From NCBI RefSeq assembly GCF_008639165.1, contig NZ_CP029197.1:6576001-6640000 (forward strand): a stretch of 64,000 nt of DNA, read 5' to 3'. How positions within the stretch are numbered: position 1 is the first letter of the stretch; the number at the start of each line of letters is the position of its first letter. The notes below the pieces were generated by a model that was not told the origin of the DNA, did no database searches, and saw nothing but the letters and a program-made list of their open reading frames with translations. A program made the translations under genes and the position numbers. The DNA comes from Streptomyces venezuelae ATCC 10712 (lineage in GTDB: Bacteria; Actinomycetota; Actinomycetes; Streptomycetales; Streptomycetaceae). Of the stretch, positions 55,686 to 63,957 are shown piece by piece.

Positions 55686-56519
55686 TCAGCGGGCGGGGCG
55701 GGCCTCGGCGGGGAGCCATTCGAAGGAGGCGGCGGCGTCGGCCGCCTTGTACTCCAGGCCGACCCAGCCGTCGTAACCGGCCTTCTTCAGCTCGTCGAGG
55801 AGCTGCTCCAGCGGGAGGTCGCCGGTGCCCGGAGCGCCACGGCCCGGGTTGTCCGCGATCTGGACGTGGCCGGTCTTGGCCGCGTACTCCGCGATGACCT
55901 GGCTGACGTCCTCGCCGTTCATCGACAGGTGGTAGATGTCGAGGAGGAACTTGGCGTTGCCGAGCCCGGTGGCCGCGTTGACCTTGTCGATGACCTCGAT
56001 CGCGGAGGGGGCGCTCACCAGCGGGTAGAGCGGCGACTCCGGCTTGTTGAGGGTCTCGACGAGGAGGATCGCGCCGATCCGGTCGGCGGCGCGGGCGGCC
56101 AGGACCAGGTTCTCCAGGGCGAGGGTGTCCTGGATCTGCGGGTCGACGCCCTCGACGCGGTTGCCGTAGAGGGCGTTGAGCGCCTTGCAGCCGACCGAGG
56201 CGGCGAAGTCGGCGGCCACCTCGATGTTGGCGCGGAAGCGGTCCGACTCGTCCCCGGGCACGGAGAGGGCTCCGCGGTCGGGGCCGGGGAGCTGTCCGGC
56301 GTAGAAGTTCAGTCCCACCAGCTGGGTGCCGGCGTCCTCAAGGGCCTTCTTGAGGGCGTCGAGCTCGCTCTGCTCGGGGGTGGCGGTGTCGATCCAGGGC
56401 CACCACAGCTCGACCGCCGTGAAGCCCGCCGCGGCGGCGGCCGCGGGGCGCTCCAGGAGCGGGAGTTCCGTGAAGAGGATCGACAGGTTCACATCGAAGC
56501 GCTGGTCCGAGAATCCCAT
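55686..56519 (-). CDS. hyi: Hydroxypyruvate isomerase
   Basis: This 277-aa xylose-isomerase-like TIM barrel has FDVNLSILFTELPLLERPAAAAAAGFTAVELWWPW at the start, then the metal-site segments VETLN (Glu), LLDIYHLSMN (Asp-x-x-His) and VQIADNPGRGAPGTG, as in Hyi. It interconverts hydroxypyruvate and tartronate semialdehyde. It is first of the hyi-glxR pair; ATG 56519 lies 16 bp downstream of the paired operators. Confidence 0.93.
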   Translation of the reverse strand: MGFSDQRFDVNLSILFTELPLLERPAAAAAAGFTAVELWWPWIDTATPEQSELDALKKALEDAGTQLVGLNFYAGQLPGPDRGALSVPGDESDRFRANIEVAADFAASVGCKALNALYGNRVEGVDPQIQDTLALENLVLAARAADRIGAILLVETLNKPESPLYPLVSAPSAIEVIDKVNAATGLGNAKFLLDIYHLSMNGEDVSQVIAEYAAKTGHVQIADNPGRGAPGTGDLPLEQLLDELKKAGYDGWVGLEYKAADAAASFEWLPAEARPAR

Positions 56520-56534
56520 GAGGGGCGGCGCTCC

Positions 56535-56599
56535 TTCCGTATCGCGGAAGTAAGTTTCTGTCTGACGGAATGTTGCAAGGAGGGGGAGGTGCTTGTCAA
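56535..56599 (-). promoter_or_regulatory. hyi-glxR promoter with paired TTCCG-N5-CGGAA operators
   Basis: On the minus strand: -35 TTGACA (56599-56594), 18-bp spacer, -10 CAACAT (56575-56570). Then TTCCGTCAGACAGAA (56570-56556) and TTCCGCGATACGGAA (56549-56535), centres 21 bp apart, in the same order (imperfect then perfect) as upstream of gcl. One repressor should therefore control both units. Confidence 0.8.
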
Positions 56600-56656
56600 G
56601 AGGTCCCCGCAGGTCCGGGGCTCCCATCGGCCGGACCGGGGCCGTAGCGTGGGGCC

Positions 56657-56911
56657 ATGGTGCGTTTGAGAGTGGAGTTCACGACCGAGCCGTTCGACCT
56701 CGACGAGGCGCCGGCGCACGCGGTCGTGGCCCGTGAGGTCATCCAGTCGGCCGAGCTGGACGCCGTCGATGTCGGCCCGTTCGGCAACACGGCGGAAGGC
56801 GGCGCCGACGCGGTGCTCACCGCCGTCGACGCGCTGCTGCGCAGATCGCTGGCGGCCGGGGCCACCCGCGTCTCGCTCCAGGTCAATGTGCTCGGGGAGG
56901 ACGAGAAGTGA
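56657..56911 (+). CDS. Small MTH1187/YkoF-like (thiamine-binding type) protein
   Basis: In this 84-aa protein the pattern VGPFGNTAEGGADAVLTAVDALLRRSLAAGATRVSLQVNVL fits the MTH1187/DUF77 ferredoxin-like fold (G-x-T/N-x-x-E-G then G-A-x-R-V), members of which bind thiamine. It overlaps the next gene by 4 bp. Role in purine breakdown is unknown; the assignment is by pattern only. Confidence 0.55.
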   Translation: MVRLRVEFTTEPFDLDEAPAHAVVAREVIQSAELDAVDVGPFGNTAEGGADAVLTAVDALLRRSLAAGATRVSLQVNVLGEDEK

Positions 56912-57294
56912 GTGAGCACCCTCTGGTCGCGGCGGTGAAGCCCCTGGTCGACGCCATGGGCGCCGAGCTGCTCGTCCCCGCGCAGGCGGAACCCGACGAC
57001 GTCGTCCTGTCCTGGGAGGGGGAGGACGTGCTCGCCGTACGGCTGCCGCAGCTGTCCGAATCCCTCGATCACATCCTGGCGGCGATGGAGCGGCGGCACG
57101 GGATGCCACTGGCCGAGCTGGACCGCAAGGCCAAGCAGGAGGCCGTCCGTCTGCTGGAGGCGCGCGGCGCCTTCGCCGTACGCCATGGAGTGGAGACGGT
57201 GGCGGGTGCACTCGGTGTCAGCCGCTTCACGGTGTACAACTACCTGAACAGGGAGACCGCCCTGAACAGGGAAAAGGCCGCCAAGAGCGACTAG
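56908..57294 (+). CDS. HTH_22 (YheO/DauR-type) DNA-binding protein
   Basis: In this 128-aa protein the C-terminal LDRKAKQEAVRLLEARGAFAVRHGVETVAGALGVSRFTVYNYLNR is the HTH_22 helix-turn-helix seen in YheO and DauR. The N-terminal 70 residues are short for a PAS-type sensor. It overlaps the preceding small gene and is followed by a T-tailed terminator and then the uraD promoter, so it is a possible local regulator of the urate genes or of hyi-glxR. Confidence 0.75.
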   Translation: MSEHPLVAAVKPLVDAMGAELLVPAQAEPDDVVLSWEGEDVLAVRLPQLSESLDHILAAMERRHGMPLAELDRKAKQEAVRLLEARGAFAVRHGVETVAGALGVSRFTVYNYLNRETALNREKAAKSD

Positions 57295-57312
57295 TTGATC
57301 ATTCATGGCCAC

Positions 57313-57346
57313 AAGCCGTCGTCCGGATGTCGGGACGACGGCTTTT
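57313..57346 (+). terminator. Rho-independent terminator after the HTH_22 gene
   Basis: 12-bp stem AAGCCGTCGTCC/GGACGACGGCTT (57313-57324 with 57333-57344), 8-nt loop, ending in TTTT. It is the only T-tailed terminator noticed in the window. Confidence 0.85.
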
Positions 57347-57360
57347 GCGTAGCCGAGTTT

Positions 57361-57401
57361 TCAACAAAGTGTTGACGTTGTGTTGCGGAGGGCGTTAGCT
57401 A
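57361..57401 (+). promoter_or_regulatory. uraD-uraH-uricase promoter with TCAACA-N3-TGTTGA operator
   Basis: TCAACAAAGTGTTGA (57361-57375) overlaps -35 TTGACG (57372-57377); -10 TAGCTA (57396-57401) follows an 18-bp spacer. The flanks also match katA (TTTT before, CGTT after), so 19 of the 20 bases starting at TTTTCAACAAA agree between the two promoters. Confidence 0.75.
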
Positions 57402-57449
57402 TCCGCAGCCCGTCCGACGCACAGCGAAAAACAGCCACGGAGGCTTCCC

Positions 57450-57974
57450 GTGACTTCAGGTACGACACCGGGCCTCGCCCGGTTCAACACCTCGGCGGAC
57501 AGCGAGGCCCTCGCCGCGCTCCACGAGGTGTGTTCCAGTTCGGCGTGGGGGAGCAAGATCCTCGCCCAGCGCCCGTACACCACCGCCGACGCCCTCTTCC
57601 TCGCCAGCGACGCCGCCATGGCCGAGCTGACCGCCGAGGACCTGGCCGAGGCGATGGCGGGGCACCCGCCGATCGGTCGTCCGAAGGCCGGGGACCCCAC
57701 CTCCTCCCGCGAGCAGAGCGGGATGGCCGGCGCCTCCGCGGAGCTCAAGGCCGAGATGCTCGAACTCAACCTGGCCTACCAGGACCGGTTCGGACACGTC
57801 TTCCTCATCTGCGCCACCGGCCTGACCGGCGAGCAGATGCGCGACGCGGTCCGGCAGCGGATCGGCAACGCGCCCGAGGAGGAGCGGGAGATCGTCCGCA
57901 CCGAACTGGGCAAGATCAACCGCATCCGGCTGACCCGTCTCGTAGAGACCTCCGAGGAAGAGAGCTCCGCATGA
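57450..57974 (+). CDS. uraD: OHCU decarboxylase
   Basis: In this 174-aa helical protein, AGHPPIGRPKAG (catalytic His), SREQSGMAGAS and LNLAYQDRFGHVFLICATG are UraD signatures. It decarboxylates 2-oxo-4-hydroxy-4-carboxy-5-ureidoimidazoline to S-allantoin, the last step from urate. The GTG at 57450 follows CACGGAGG. The stop overlaps uraH (ATGA). Confidence 0.95.
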   Translation: MTSGTTPGLARFNTSADSEALAALHEVCSSSAWGSKILAQRPYTTADALFLASDAAMAELTAEDLAEAMAGHPPIGRPKAGDPTSSREQSGMAGASAELKAEMLELNLAYQDRFGHVFLICATGLTGEQMRDAVRQRIGNAPEEEREIVRTELGKINRIRLTRLVETSEEESSA

Positions 57975-58360
57975 GCACCGACACCACGGCCTCGGTGTCC
58001 ACCCACATCCTGGACACCAGCATCGGCCGCCCCGCCGAGGGCGTCGCCATCACGCTCGCGGCCCGCAGCGGCTCCGACGCGCAGTGGGTCACGCTCGGCG
58101 GCTCCGCCACCGACGCGGACGGGCGCTGCAAGGACCTCCCGGCACTGCCGGAGGGCACCACCCACGTCCGTCTCGACTTCGAGGTCGAGACGTACTTCTC
58201 CAAGAAGCAAGCCGAGGCGCAGCAGGACGCCCCCCGCGTAAGGGACAGCGGTGCGTTCTTCCCGGAGGTGGCGATCACGTTCGCCGTCACCCCCGGCGAG
58301 CACTACCACGTACCGCTGCTGCTCAACCCGTTCGGCTACTCCGTATACCGAGGGAGCTAG
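57971..58360 (+). CDS. uraH: 5-hydroxyisourate hydrolase (transthyretin-like)
   Basis: In this 129-aa protein, VSTHILDTSIGRPAEGVAI at the start, FFPEVAITF..HYHVPLLLNPFGYSVYRGS at the end, with the diagnostic C-terminal YRGS tetrapeptide. It hydrolyses the uricase product 5-hydroxyisourate to OHCU. It lies between uraD (4-bp overlap) and uricase (5-bp gap), forming a full urate-to-allantoin operon. Confidence 0.96.
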   Translation: MSTDTTASVSTHILDTSIGRPAEGVAITLAARSGSDAQWVTLGGSATDADGRCKDLPALPEGTTHVRLDFEVETYFSKKQAEAQQDAPRVRDSGAFFPEVAITFAVTPGEHYHVPLLLNPFGYSVYRGS

Positions 58361-58365
58361 CAGAC

Positions 58366-59289
58366 ATGCCCACGATTCTCGGCCAGAACCAGTACGGCAA
58401 AGCAGAGAACCGCGTCGTCAAGATCACGCGGGACGGCGACACCCACCACATCAAGGACCTCAACGTCTCCGTCGCCCTCTCCGGCGACCTCGACGACGTC
58501 CACCTCACCGGCTCGAACGCCAACTGCCTCCCCACCGACACGACGAAGAACACCGTCTTCGCGTTCGCCAAGGAGTACGGCATCGAGTCCTCCGAGCAGT
58601 TCGGCATCCACCTCGCCCGCCACTTCGTGACGAGCCAGGAGCCGATCAAGAAGGCGCGGATCCGGATCGAGGAGTACGCCTGGGAGCGCATCGCGTCCTC
58701 CGAGGCCAACTCCAAGTTCATCGGCGCCGACGAGGTCAACCACTCCTTCGCCCGCAAGGGCCAGGAGACCCGCGTCACCCAGATCACCTTCGACGGCGAG
58801 AAGTGGGAGGTCATCTCCGGCCTCAAGGACCTCGTCGTCATGAACTCCACCAACTCGGAGTTCTGGGGCTACATCAAGGACCAGTACACGACGCTCCAGG
58901 AGGCGTACGACCGCATCCTGGCCACGCAGGTGTCCGCCCGGTGGCGGTTCAACTGGACCGACGACGAGCAGCGCATGCCCAACTGGGAGCGGTCCTACGA
59001 GCAGACCAAGAAGCACATGCTCGAGGCGTTCTCGGAGACGTACTCGTACTCCCTCCAGCAGACGCTGTACCAGATGGCCACGCGCATCATCAACCACCGC
59101 TCGGAGATCGACGAAGTCCGCTTCTCGCTCCCGAACAAGCACCACTTCCTGGTGGACCTGGAGCCCTTCGGGCTCAAGAACGACAACGAGGTCTACTACG
59201 CCGCCGACCGCATGTACGGCCTCATCGAGGCCACCGTCCTCCGCGACGGCGCCACGGCGCAGATCCCGGTCGACATGACCAACCTCTAA
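58366..59289 (+). CDS. Uricase (urate oxidase)
   Basis: This 307-aa cofactor-free oxidase has QNQYGKAENRVVKI (catalytic Lys region), CLPTDTTKNTVF (Thr of the catalytic pair), SKFIGADEVNHSF and LPNKHHFLVDLEPFG. It oxidises urate with O2 to 5-hydroxyisourate and H2O2. It is third in the uraD-uraH-uricase operon and ends at a hairpin (59307-59338). Confidence 0.96.
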   Translation: MPTILGQNQYGKAENRVVKITRDGDTHHIKDLNVSVALSGDLDDVHLTGSNANCLPTDTTKNTVFAFAKEYGIESSEQFGIHLARHFVTSQEPIKKARIRIEEYAWERIASSEANSKFIGADEVNHSFARKGQETRVTQITFDGEKWEVISGLKDLVVMNSTNSEFWGYIKDQYTTLQEAYDRILATQVSARWRFNWTDDEQRMPNWERSYEQTKKHMLEAFSETYSYSLQQTLYQMATRIINHRSEIDEVRFSLPNKHHFLVDLEPFGLKNDNEVYYAADRMYGLIEATVLRDGATAQIPVDMTNL

Positions 59290-59306
59290 GCGGCGTCCGA
59301 GTGACC

Positions 59307-59338
59307 GGCCCCCGCCCGCCCGCAGTCGGGCGGGGGCC
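59307..59338 (+). terminator. Hairpin after uricase
   Basis: Perfect 12-bp stem GGCCCCCGCCCG/CGGGCGGGGGCC (59307-59318 with 59327-59338), 8-nt loop, 18 bp past the stop and 22 bp before the permease start. It may reduce read-through into the transport genes. Confidence 0.75.
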
Positions 59339-59360
59339 GCGCCGGACCGGAGGGATTCCC

Positions 59361-60767
59361 ATGGCTCAGCCCGCAAAGGGGCCGGCGCTCGCCGAAGGCC
59401 CGTGTTCCACCCCGCCGGACCCGACCGACCAGGTCCACCCGGTGGACGAAAAGCTCCCCGCCTCGCGGCTCGTCCCCGCGGCACTCCAGCACATCGCCGC
59501 CATGTACGCCGGCGTCGTCACCCCTCCGCTCATCATCGGCCAGGCCGTCGGCCTGGACGCCGCCGGAATGACCCGGCTCATCGCCGCCAGCCTGCTCGTC
59601 GCCGGCTGCGCGACCATCCTGCAGACCCTCGGCATCCGGGGCTTCGCCGGCAACCGGCTCCCCTTCGTCAACGCCGCCTCCTCCGCCGGCATCACGCCGA
59701 TGCTCGCAATCGCCGAGAACAGCGCCCCCGGCCACCAACTGCCCGCCATCTACGGCGCGGTGATGGTCGCCGGCGTCTTCTGCCTCGCCGTCGGCCCCTT
59801 CTTCGGCCGGCTCCTGCGCTTCTTCCCGCCGCTCGTCACCGGCGTCGTGATCACCCTCATCGGCGTGACCCTGATGCCCGTGCCCGTGGGCTGGGCCCAG
59901 GGCGGCGACAAGCTCGCCGCCGACTTCGGCGCCATGAAGTACCTGGCGCTCGCCGGCTTCACCCTCGTCGTCGTCCTGCTCTTCCAGCGCTTCGGCAAGG
60001 GCTTCGTCAAGCAGATCGCCCTGCTCCTCGGCCTCTTCATCGGCACCCTCGCCGCGATCCCCTTCGGGATGGCCGACTTCAGCGCCCTGCGCGTGGCACC
60101 CGTCGCGGCCCTGCCCGCCCCGTTCGCCTTCGGCGCCCCCGAATTCCAGCCCGCCGCGATCCTCTCCCTGTGCATCGTGATGCTGGTCCTCATGACCGAG
60201 TCCAGCGCCGGGATGCTCGCCCTCGGCGAGATCTGCGAGCGGCGCAGCGACGGCCGGACCATCACCCGCGGCCTGCGCACCGACGGCATCGCCACCCTGA
60301 TCGGCCCCGTCTTCGGCGGCTTCCCCACCTCGGCCTTCGCCCAGAACGTCGGCGTCGTCTCGCTGACCCGGGTGCGCTCTCGGTACGTCGTCGCCGTCGC
60401 CGGCGGCGCCCTGCTCGTCCTCGGCGCCTTCCCCGTCCTCGGCGCGGTCGTCTCCATGGTCCCGATGCCCGTCCTCGGCGGCGCCGGCATCGTCCTCTTC
60501 GGCTCGATCGCGGTCAGCGGCATCCGTACCCTGTCGGAAGCCGGACTCGACGACAGCTCCAACATCATCCTGGTGGCCGTCGCGCTCGGAGCGGGCATCA
60601 TCCCGCTTGCCGCGCCCACCTTCTACGCCGACTTCCCCGCCTGGGCGCAGACCGTGCTCGGCTCCGGCATCAGCGCCGGCGCACTCGTCGCCGTCCTGCT
60701 GAATCTGTTCTTCCACCATCTCGGCACCCGGAGCCGTCACACGGCTCCGGCACTCAAATCCTCCTAG
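59361..60767 (+). CDS. NCS2-family purine (xanthine/urate) permease, first copy
   Basis: This 468-aa, about 14-helix protein has the NAT/NCS2 family signatures: QHIAAMYAGVVTPPLIIG, LPFVNAASSAGITPMLAI, the ESSAGMLALGEICER segment and a SAFAQNVGVVSLTRVRSR loop. It probably imports urate or xanthine with H+ or Na+. It is downstream of uricase and upstream of the 8-oxoguanine deaminase, 48 bp apart. Confidence 0.92.
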   Translation: MAQPAKGPALAEGPCSTPPDPTDQVHPVDEKLPASRLVPAALQHIAAMYAGVVTPPLIIGQAVGLDAAGMTRLIAASLLVAGCATILQTLGIRGFAGNRLPFVNAASSAGITPMLAIAENSAPGHQLPAIYGAVMVAGVFCLAVGPFFGRLLRFFPPLVTGVVITLIGVTLMPVPVGWAQGGDKLAADFGAMKYLALAGFTLVVVLLFQRFGKGFVKQIALLLGLFIGTLAAIPFGMADFSALRVAPVAALPAPFAFGAPEFQPAAILSLCIVMLVLMTESSAGMLALGEICERRSDGRTITRGLRTDGIATLIGPVFGGFPTSAFAQNVGVVSLTRVRSRYVVAVAGGALLVLGAFPVLGAVVSMVPMPVLGGAGIVLFGSIAVSGIRTLSEAGLDDSSNIILVAVALGAGIIPLAAPTFYADFPAWAQTVLGSGISAGALVAVLLNLFFHHLGTRSRHTAPALKSS

Positions 60768-60815
60768 GGTCCTGCCGTGCCCACACCATCCCCGAGGAAT
60801 GAAGGAAGCACCGCC

Positions 60816-62204
60816 ATGGCAGCACCTTCGGCAGCCCAGCGCATCGTCATCGAGAACGCGGCGATCGCGACCGTCGACGCGAACGACACCGAGTACGCCT
60901 CCGGCTACCTCGTCGTCGCGGACAACAAGATCGAGTCCATCGGCGCCGGCAAGGCTCCCGAGGGCCTGGAGAACGTGGTCCGGCGCATCGACGCCACCGG
61001 CCATCTCGTCACGCCCGGTCTCGTCAACACCCACCACCACTTCTACCAGTGGATCACCCGGGGTCTGGCGACCGACCACAACCTCTTCAACTGGCTCGTC
61101 GCCCTCTACCCGACGTGGGCGCGGATCGACGAGCAGATGGTGCGCGCCGCCGCCCAGGGCTCGCTGGCCATGATGGCCCGCGGCGGTGTCACCACCGCCA
61201 TGGACCACCACTACGTGTACCCGGTGAACTCCGGTGACCTCTCCGGCGCCATCATCGGCGCCGCCTCCGACATGGGCGTCCGCTTCACCCTCGCCCGCGG
61301 CTCCATGGACCGCAGCGAGAAGGACGGCGGCCTGCCGCCGGACTTCGCCGTCGAGACCACCGAGGGCGCGCTCGCCGCGACCGAGGAGACGGTGAAGAAG
61401 TACCACGACGCCTCCTTCGACGCGATGACCCAGGTCGCCGTCGCCCCCTGCTCGCCCTTCTCCATCTCCACCGAACTCCTGCGGGAGGGCGCCGCGCTCG
61501 GCCGCCGCCTCGGGGTGCGCATGCACACCCACGGCTCGGAGACCGTGGAGGAGGAGAAGTTCTGCCACGAGCTCTTCGGGATGGGCCCGACGGACTACTT
61601 CGAGTCCACCGGCTTCCTCGGCGAGGACGTGTGGATGGCGCACTGCGTCCACATGAACGACTCCGACATCGCGGCCTTCGCCCGCACCAAGACCGGTGTG
61701 GCGCACTGTCCCTCGTCCAACGCGCGCCTCGCCGCCGGCATCGCCCGCGTCCCCGACATGCTCAAGGCGGGCGTACCCGTCGGCCTCGGCGTCGACGGCA
61801 CCGCCTCCAACGAGTCCGGCGAGCTCCACACCGAGCTGCGCAACGCGCTCCTCATCAACCGCCTCGGCGCCCACCGCGAGGCCGCGCTCAACGCCCGCCA
61901 GGCCCTGCGCCTCGGCACGTACGGCGGCGCCCAGGTCCTCGGCCGCGCCGACAGCATCGGCTCCCTCGAAGCCGGCAAGCTTGCCGACTTCGTCCTGTGG
62001 AAGATCGACGGCCTCGGCCACTCCACCATCGCCGACCCGGTCACCGCCATCGTCTTCGGCGCGGCGGCCCCGGTCACCGCCTCCTTCGTCAACGGCAAGC
62101 AGATCGTCGAGAACGACCGACTGCTCACCGTCGACGAGGACACCATCGCGCGCGACGCGCGCGCGGAGGCCCAGCGCCTGGCCCGCATCGTGGCCCAGGG
62201 CTGA
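60816..62204 (+). CDS. 8-oxoguanine deaminase (amidohydrolase)
   Basis: This 462-aa TIM-barrel amidohydrolase shows the metal ligands in NTHHHFYQWITRG, MHTHGSETVEEE, MAHCVHMNDSD and GVDGTASNESGEL. Members next to uricase and NCS2 permeases convert 8-oxoguanine to urate, feeding the same pathway; guanine is an alternative substrate. The ATG at 60816 follows GAAGGAAG; an in-frame ATG at 60777 is less likely. Confidence 0.9.
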   Translation: MAAPSAAQRIVIENAAIATVDANDTEYASGYLVVADNKIESIGAGKAPEGLENVVRRIDATGHLVTPGLVNTHHHFYQWITRGLATDHNLFNWLVALYPTWARIDEQMVRAAAQGSLAMMARGGVTTAMDHHYVYPVNSGDLSGAIIGAASDMGVRFTLARGSMDRSEKDGGLPPDFAVETTEGALAATEETVKKYHDASFDAMTQVAVAPCSPFSISTELLREGAALGRRLGVRMHTHGSETVEEEKFCHELFGMGPTDYFESTGFLGEDVWMAHCVHMNDSDIAAFARTKTGVAHCPSSNARLAAGIARVPDMLKAGVPVGLGVDGTASNESGELHTELRNALLINRLGAHREAALNARQALRLGTYGGAQVLGRADSIGSLEAGKLADFVLWKIDGLGHSTIADPVTAIVFGAAAPVTASFVNGKQIVENDRLLTVDEDTIARDARAEAQRLARIVAQG

Positions 62205-62220
62205 CCCTCCCCATGGAGTC

Positions 62221-62246
62221 CGACCGAGGGGGACGGCCCTCGGTCG
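62221..62246 (+). terminator. Hairpin after the 8-oxoguanine deaminase gene (first)
   Basis: Perfect 10-bp stem CGACCGAGGG/CCCTCGGTCG (62221-62230 with 62237-62246), 6-nt loop. Confidence 0.7.
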
Positions 62247-62283
62247 GTCGCCGCGGACCCGAGCGGGGTCCGCGGCAGCCCGA

Positions 62284-62324
62284 CCGGGAGGTGCCGTACG
62301 CAGAAGACGTACGGCACCTCCCGG
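62284..62324 (+). terminator. Hairpin after the 8-oxoguanine deaminase gene (second)
   Basis: Perfect 17-bp stem (62284-62300 with 62308-62324), 7-nt loop; the longest perfect hairpin noticed in the window. Confidence 0.85.
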
Positions 62325-62508
62325 GAAGGTGACATCCGCCCGCACCCCCACCGGGCCCCCGTCCCCGCGTCGCGGACTCTCCCCGCGCGCGCCGCAGCAC
62401 CCCCGCACCACCCCGCAACGAGCCGCACCTCCTGCACCTCGCACCGCATCGCACCACCTCCCTGAACCCCGCGTCACCGCCGACGTGTAACCGACCGGAG
62501 GAACCGCC

Positions 62509-63957
62509 GTGGCCGCCAAGCCCCAGGTTCGCAATGCACAAGACGCAGGCTCCGCCCCCGACGACCGCGAGACGCATCCGGTCGACGAGACGCTGCCCCC
62601 ACTGAAGATGCTCACCAGCGGCCTCCAGCACGTGGCCGCCATGTACGCGGGCGTCGTCGCCCCGCCCCTGATCGTCGGAGCGGCCGTCGGCCTCTCCGGC
62701 ACCGAACTCACCTTCCTGACCGGCGCCAGCCTCTTCACCGCGGGCCTCGCCACCTTCCTGCAGACGCTCGGCGTCTGGAAGATCGGTGCCCGGCTGCCGT
62801 TCGTCAACGGCGTCACCTTCGCCGGTGTCGCACCGATGCTCGCCATCGTCGACACCACCGAGAACAAGGCCGACGCGCTGCCCGTGATCTTCGGCGCGAT
62901 CATCGTCGCCGGACTCCTCGGCTTCCTCGCCGCCCCCTGGTTCTCCCGGCTCGTGCGGTTCTTCCCGCCGGTCGTCACCGGCACCGTGATCACCCTCATC
63001 GGTGTCTCCCTCCTCCCGGTCGCGTTCGGCTGGGCCCAGGGGCCCAACCCCCAGGCCAAGGACTACGGTTCGACGACCTACCTCTCGCTAGCCGGCATCA
63101 CGCTGGTCGTCGTCCTGCTGCTCCGCCGCTTCACCCGCGGCTTCGTCAAGCAGATCGCGGTGCTCCTCGGCCTCGTCATCGGCACCGTCATCGCCATACC
63201 GTTCGGCGTCACCGACTTCTCCCCGGTGACCGAGGCGGACATCGTCGGCTTCCCGACGCCGTTCCACTTCGGCGGCCCCCAGTTCGCCCTCGCCGCGATC
63301 ATCTCGATGTGCGTGGTCATGCTGGTCTCCATGACCGAGTCGACCGCCGACATGCTGGCGCTCGGCGAGATCGTCGAACGGCCCGCCGACGAGAAGACCA
63401 TCGCCGCCGGACTGCGCGCCGACACCCTCGGCTCCGCGCTCAGCCCGCTCTTCAACGGCTTCATGTGCAGCGCCTTCGCGCAGAACATCGGCCTGGTCGC
63501 CATGACCCGCATCCGCAGCCGCTTCGTCGTCGCCTGCGGCGGCGGCTTCCTGGTCCTGATGGGCCTCTCGCCGGTCGCCGCCTCGCTCATCTCGGTCGTC
63601 CCCCGGCCGGTGCTCGGCGGCGCGGGCGTCGTCCTCTTCGGCTCGGTCGCCGCCAGCGGCATCCAGACCCTCGTCAAGGCCGGTCTGGAGAAGGACAACA
63701 ACGTGCTGATCGTGGCCGTCTCACTGGCCGTCGGCATCATCCCGATCACCAAGCCGGACTTCTACCACGCCTTCCCGGAGACCGCCCAGATCATCCTGGA
63801 CTCCGGCATCTCCACCGGCTGCGTCGCGGCCGTGCTGCTCAACGTGGTCTTCAACCACCTGGGCCGGGGCCGGGACGCCGACGAGGTCACCGCGCCGATG
63901 GAGCCCGGCGAGGAGATCTCCGGCAGCCACTCGGCGAAGGCGGCGCACGTCCACTGA
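62509..63957 (+). CDS. NCS2-family purine (xanthine/urate) permease, second copy
   Basis: This 482-aa protein is clearly paralogous to the permease at 59.4 kb: the same QHVAAMYAGVVAPPLIVG, LPFVNGVTFAGVAPMLAI, TESTADMLALGEIVER and SAFAQNIGLVAMTRIRSR blocks. Differences in the substrate helices (Gly-Val-Thr instead of Ala-Ser-Ser; Asn-Gly-Phe-Met instead of Gly-Gly-Phe-Pro before SAFAQN) suggest a different purine preference. The GTG at 62509 follows CGGAGGA. Its own transcription unit begins after two terminators. Confidence 0.92.
   Translation: MAAKPQVRNAQDAGSAPDDRETHPVDETLPPLKMLTSGLQHVAAMYAGVVAPPLIVGAAVGLSGTELTFLTGASLFTAGLATFLQTLGVWKIGARLPFVNGVTFAGVAPMLAIVDTTENKADALPVIFGAIIVAGLLGFLAAPWFSRLVRFFPPVVTGTVITLIGVSLLPVAFGWAQGPNPQAKDYGSTTYLSLAGITLVVVLLLRRFTRGFVKQIAVLLGLVIGTVIAIPFGVTDFSPVTEADIVGFPTPFHFGGPQFALAAIISMCVVMLVSMTESTADMLALGEIVERPADEKTIAAGLRADTLGSALSPLFNGFMCSAFAQNIGLVAMTRIRSRFVVACGGGFLVLMGLSPVAASLISVVPRPVLGGAGVVLFGSVAASGIQTLVKAGLEKDNNVLIVAVSLAVGIIPITKPDFYHAFPETAQIILDSGISTGCVAAVLLNVVFNHLGRGRDADEVTAPMEPGEEISGSHSAKAAHVH

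Larger units (their letters stand above)
62205..62508. other. Intergenic region with two strong hairpins
   Basis: It holds the two terminators listed here and the promoter region for the second permease; no additional gene is supported. Confidence 0.6.

Noticed and set aside
59286..63059. Minus-strand open frame of 1257 codons opposite the purine genes
   Set aside because: It lies antisense to a permease and the deaminase, whose motifs are clear. Long antisense frames are normal at this GC content, and the translation has no domain.
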